5,223 bases of DNA from JAPSGM01 sp036258735 (lineage in GTDB: Bacteria; Chloroflexota; Limnocylindria; QHBO01). The first letter of the stretch is position 1. Every line of letters begins with the position of its first letter. Shown here piece after piece: positions 4,801 through 5,223 of the stretch. The stretch is from positions 1-5,223 of the forward strand of contig DATADC010000103.1 in the NCBI GenBank assembly GCA_036258735.1, written 5' to 3'. Position numbers and translations under genes: made by a program. The notes below the pieces were generated by a model, which saw only the letters and a program-made list of their open reading frames with translations, was not told where the DNA came from and searched no databases.

Positions 4801-5223
4801 ATGGCCTTGGCCGAGTCAGCCAGCCGGTTTGAGCTGGCCCCGAGCCGCGAGAACTTTTCGCACATTCCGGAGGTCCTCCCCCTCCCGAACCTGATCCAGA
4901 CCCAGACCGATTCCTTCCATTGGTTCGTCCAGACCGGCCTCCGCGAGCTGCTGGACGAGATCACCCCGATCACCGACTTCACCGGCAAGAACCTCGAGCT
5001 GCACTTTCGCGACTACTACTTCGAGGAGCCGAAGTTCAGCGAGGAGGAGTGCCGCACCCGCGACCTGACCTTCTCCAAGCCGCTGAAGGTCGAGGTCGAC
5101 CTGGTGATCAAGGAGACCGATGAGGTCAAGCACCAGACCGTCTTCATGGGCGACTTCCCATGGATGACGGAGCAGGGCACCTTCATCATCAACGGCGCCG
5201 AGCGCGTGGTGGTCTCGCAGCTG
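4801..5223 (+). CDS. rpoB: DNA-directed RNA polymerase subunit beta, N-terminal part (3' end outside window)
   Basis: The 141 codons present encode the N-terminus of the beta subunit, part of the catalytic core of RNA polymerase. Recognisable landmarks are PNLIQTQTDSFHWFVQTGLR (about 29-48), DEITPITDFTG (about 52-62), the PLKVEVDLVIKET segment, and VFMGDFPWMTEQGTFIINGA followed by ERVVVSQL at the window edge, a very conserved part of the beta lobe. The frame stays open to the end of the window; the full protein should exceed 1,100 residues. ATG 4801 is preceded by AAGGAG (4789-4794) with 6 bases between. In most bacteria rpoB follows rplL directly; here 2.5 kb and an inverted kinase-receiver pair separate them, and rpoB has its own promoter with an operator-like dyad. 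rpoC is expected downstream. Confidence 0.97.
   Translation, partial: MALAESASRFELAPSRENFSHIPEVLPLPNLIQTQTDSFHWFVQTGLRELLDEITPITDFTGKNLELHFRDYYFEEPKFSEEECRTRDLTFSKPLKVEVDLVIKETDEVKHQTVFMGDFPWMTEQGTFIINGAERVVVSQL

Noticed and set aside
4626..4832. Short frame of 68 codons before rpoB
   Set aside because: It runs through the rpoB promoter and ribosome-binding site into rpoB in a different frame and resembles no known leader peptide.

Overview
The window is a high-GC bacterial chromosome segment holding the ribosomal stalk and RNA polymerase locus. In order it carries the 3' end of rplK (L11), rplA (L1), a long gap ending in an L10-type regulatory leader, rplJ (L10), rplL (L7/L12), an inverted two-component pair (single-domain response regulator and membrane sensor kinase), and the 5' end of rpoB. 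All conserved genes are intact and have strong family motifs. The general style (high GC, GTG starts, L10/L12/RpoB sequence character, a multi-TM GAF kinase) suggests a free-living high-GC lineage, perhaps Chloroflexota or a neighbouring phylum. That placement is an inference made without a database search.

Region 1-917: rplK and rplA overlap by one base (TGATG) and are clearly co-transcribed. Region 918-1314: a gap of almost 400 bases with no credible gene. Its second half folds as a ribosomal protein L10 leader: a 12-bp closing helix, the conserved AAGACAG and GCCGAGG segments around an inner stem, then an intrinsic terminator hairpin with a T-run just before the rplJ ribosome-binding site. 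This looks like an autogenous attenuation switch sensing free L10(L12)n. Region 1315-2301: rplJ and rplL. Region 2302-2350: two tandem hairpins without T-runs between converging genes.

Region 2351-4560 (minus strand): kinase and receiver genes overlapping by 4 bases (GTGA), so probably translationally coupled. The kinase has about seven TM helices, a GAF domain, HisKA and HATPase_c. The receiver has no output domain. The pair sits where rplL would normally run straight into rpoB. Region 4561-4800: a divergent control region with a weak promoter candidate for the kinase and a strong sigma70-like promoter for rpoB (TTGACG-16-TATACT). The rpoB -35 box lies inside a perfect 8-bp inverted repeat that looks like an operator. 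Region 4801-5223: N-terminal 141 codons of rpoB.

Taken together, the beta subunit gene appears to have been separated transcriptionally from the stalk operon: rplJL under an RNA attenuator, rpoB under its own, possibly repressor-controlled, promoter. The most interesting points are the L10 leader/attenuator with competing folds, the dyad over the rpoB -35 box, and the signalling pair lodged in the rplL-rpoB junction. I saw no mobile element, CRISPR array, tRNA or rRNA.
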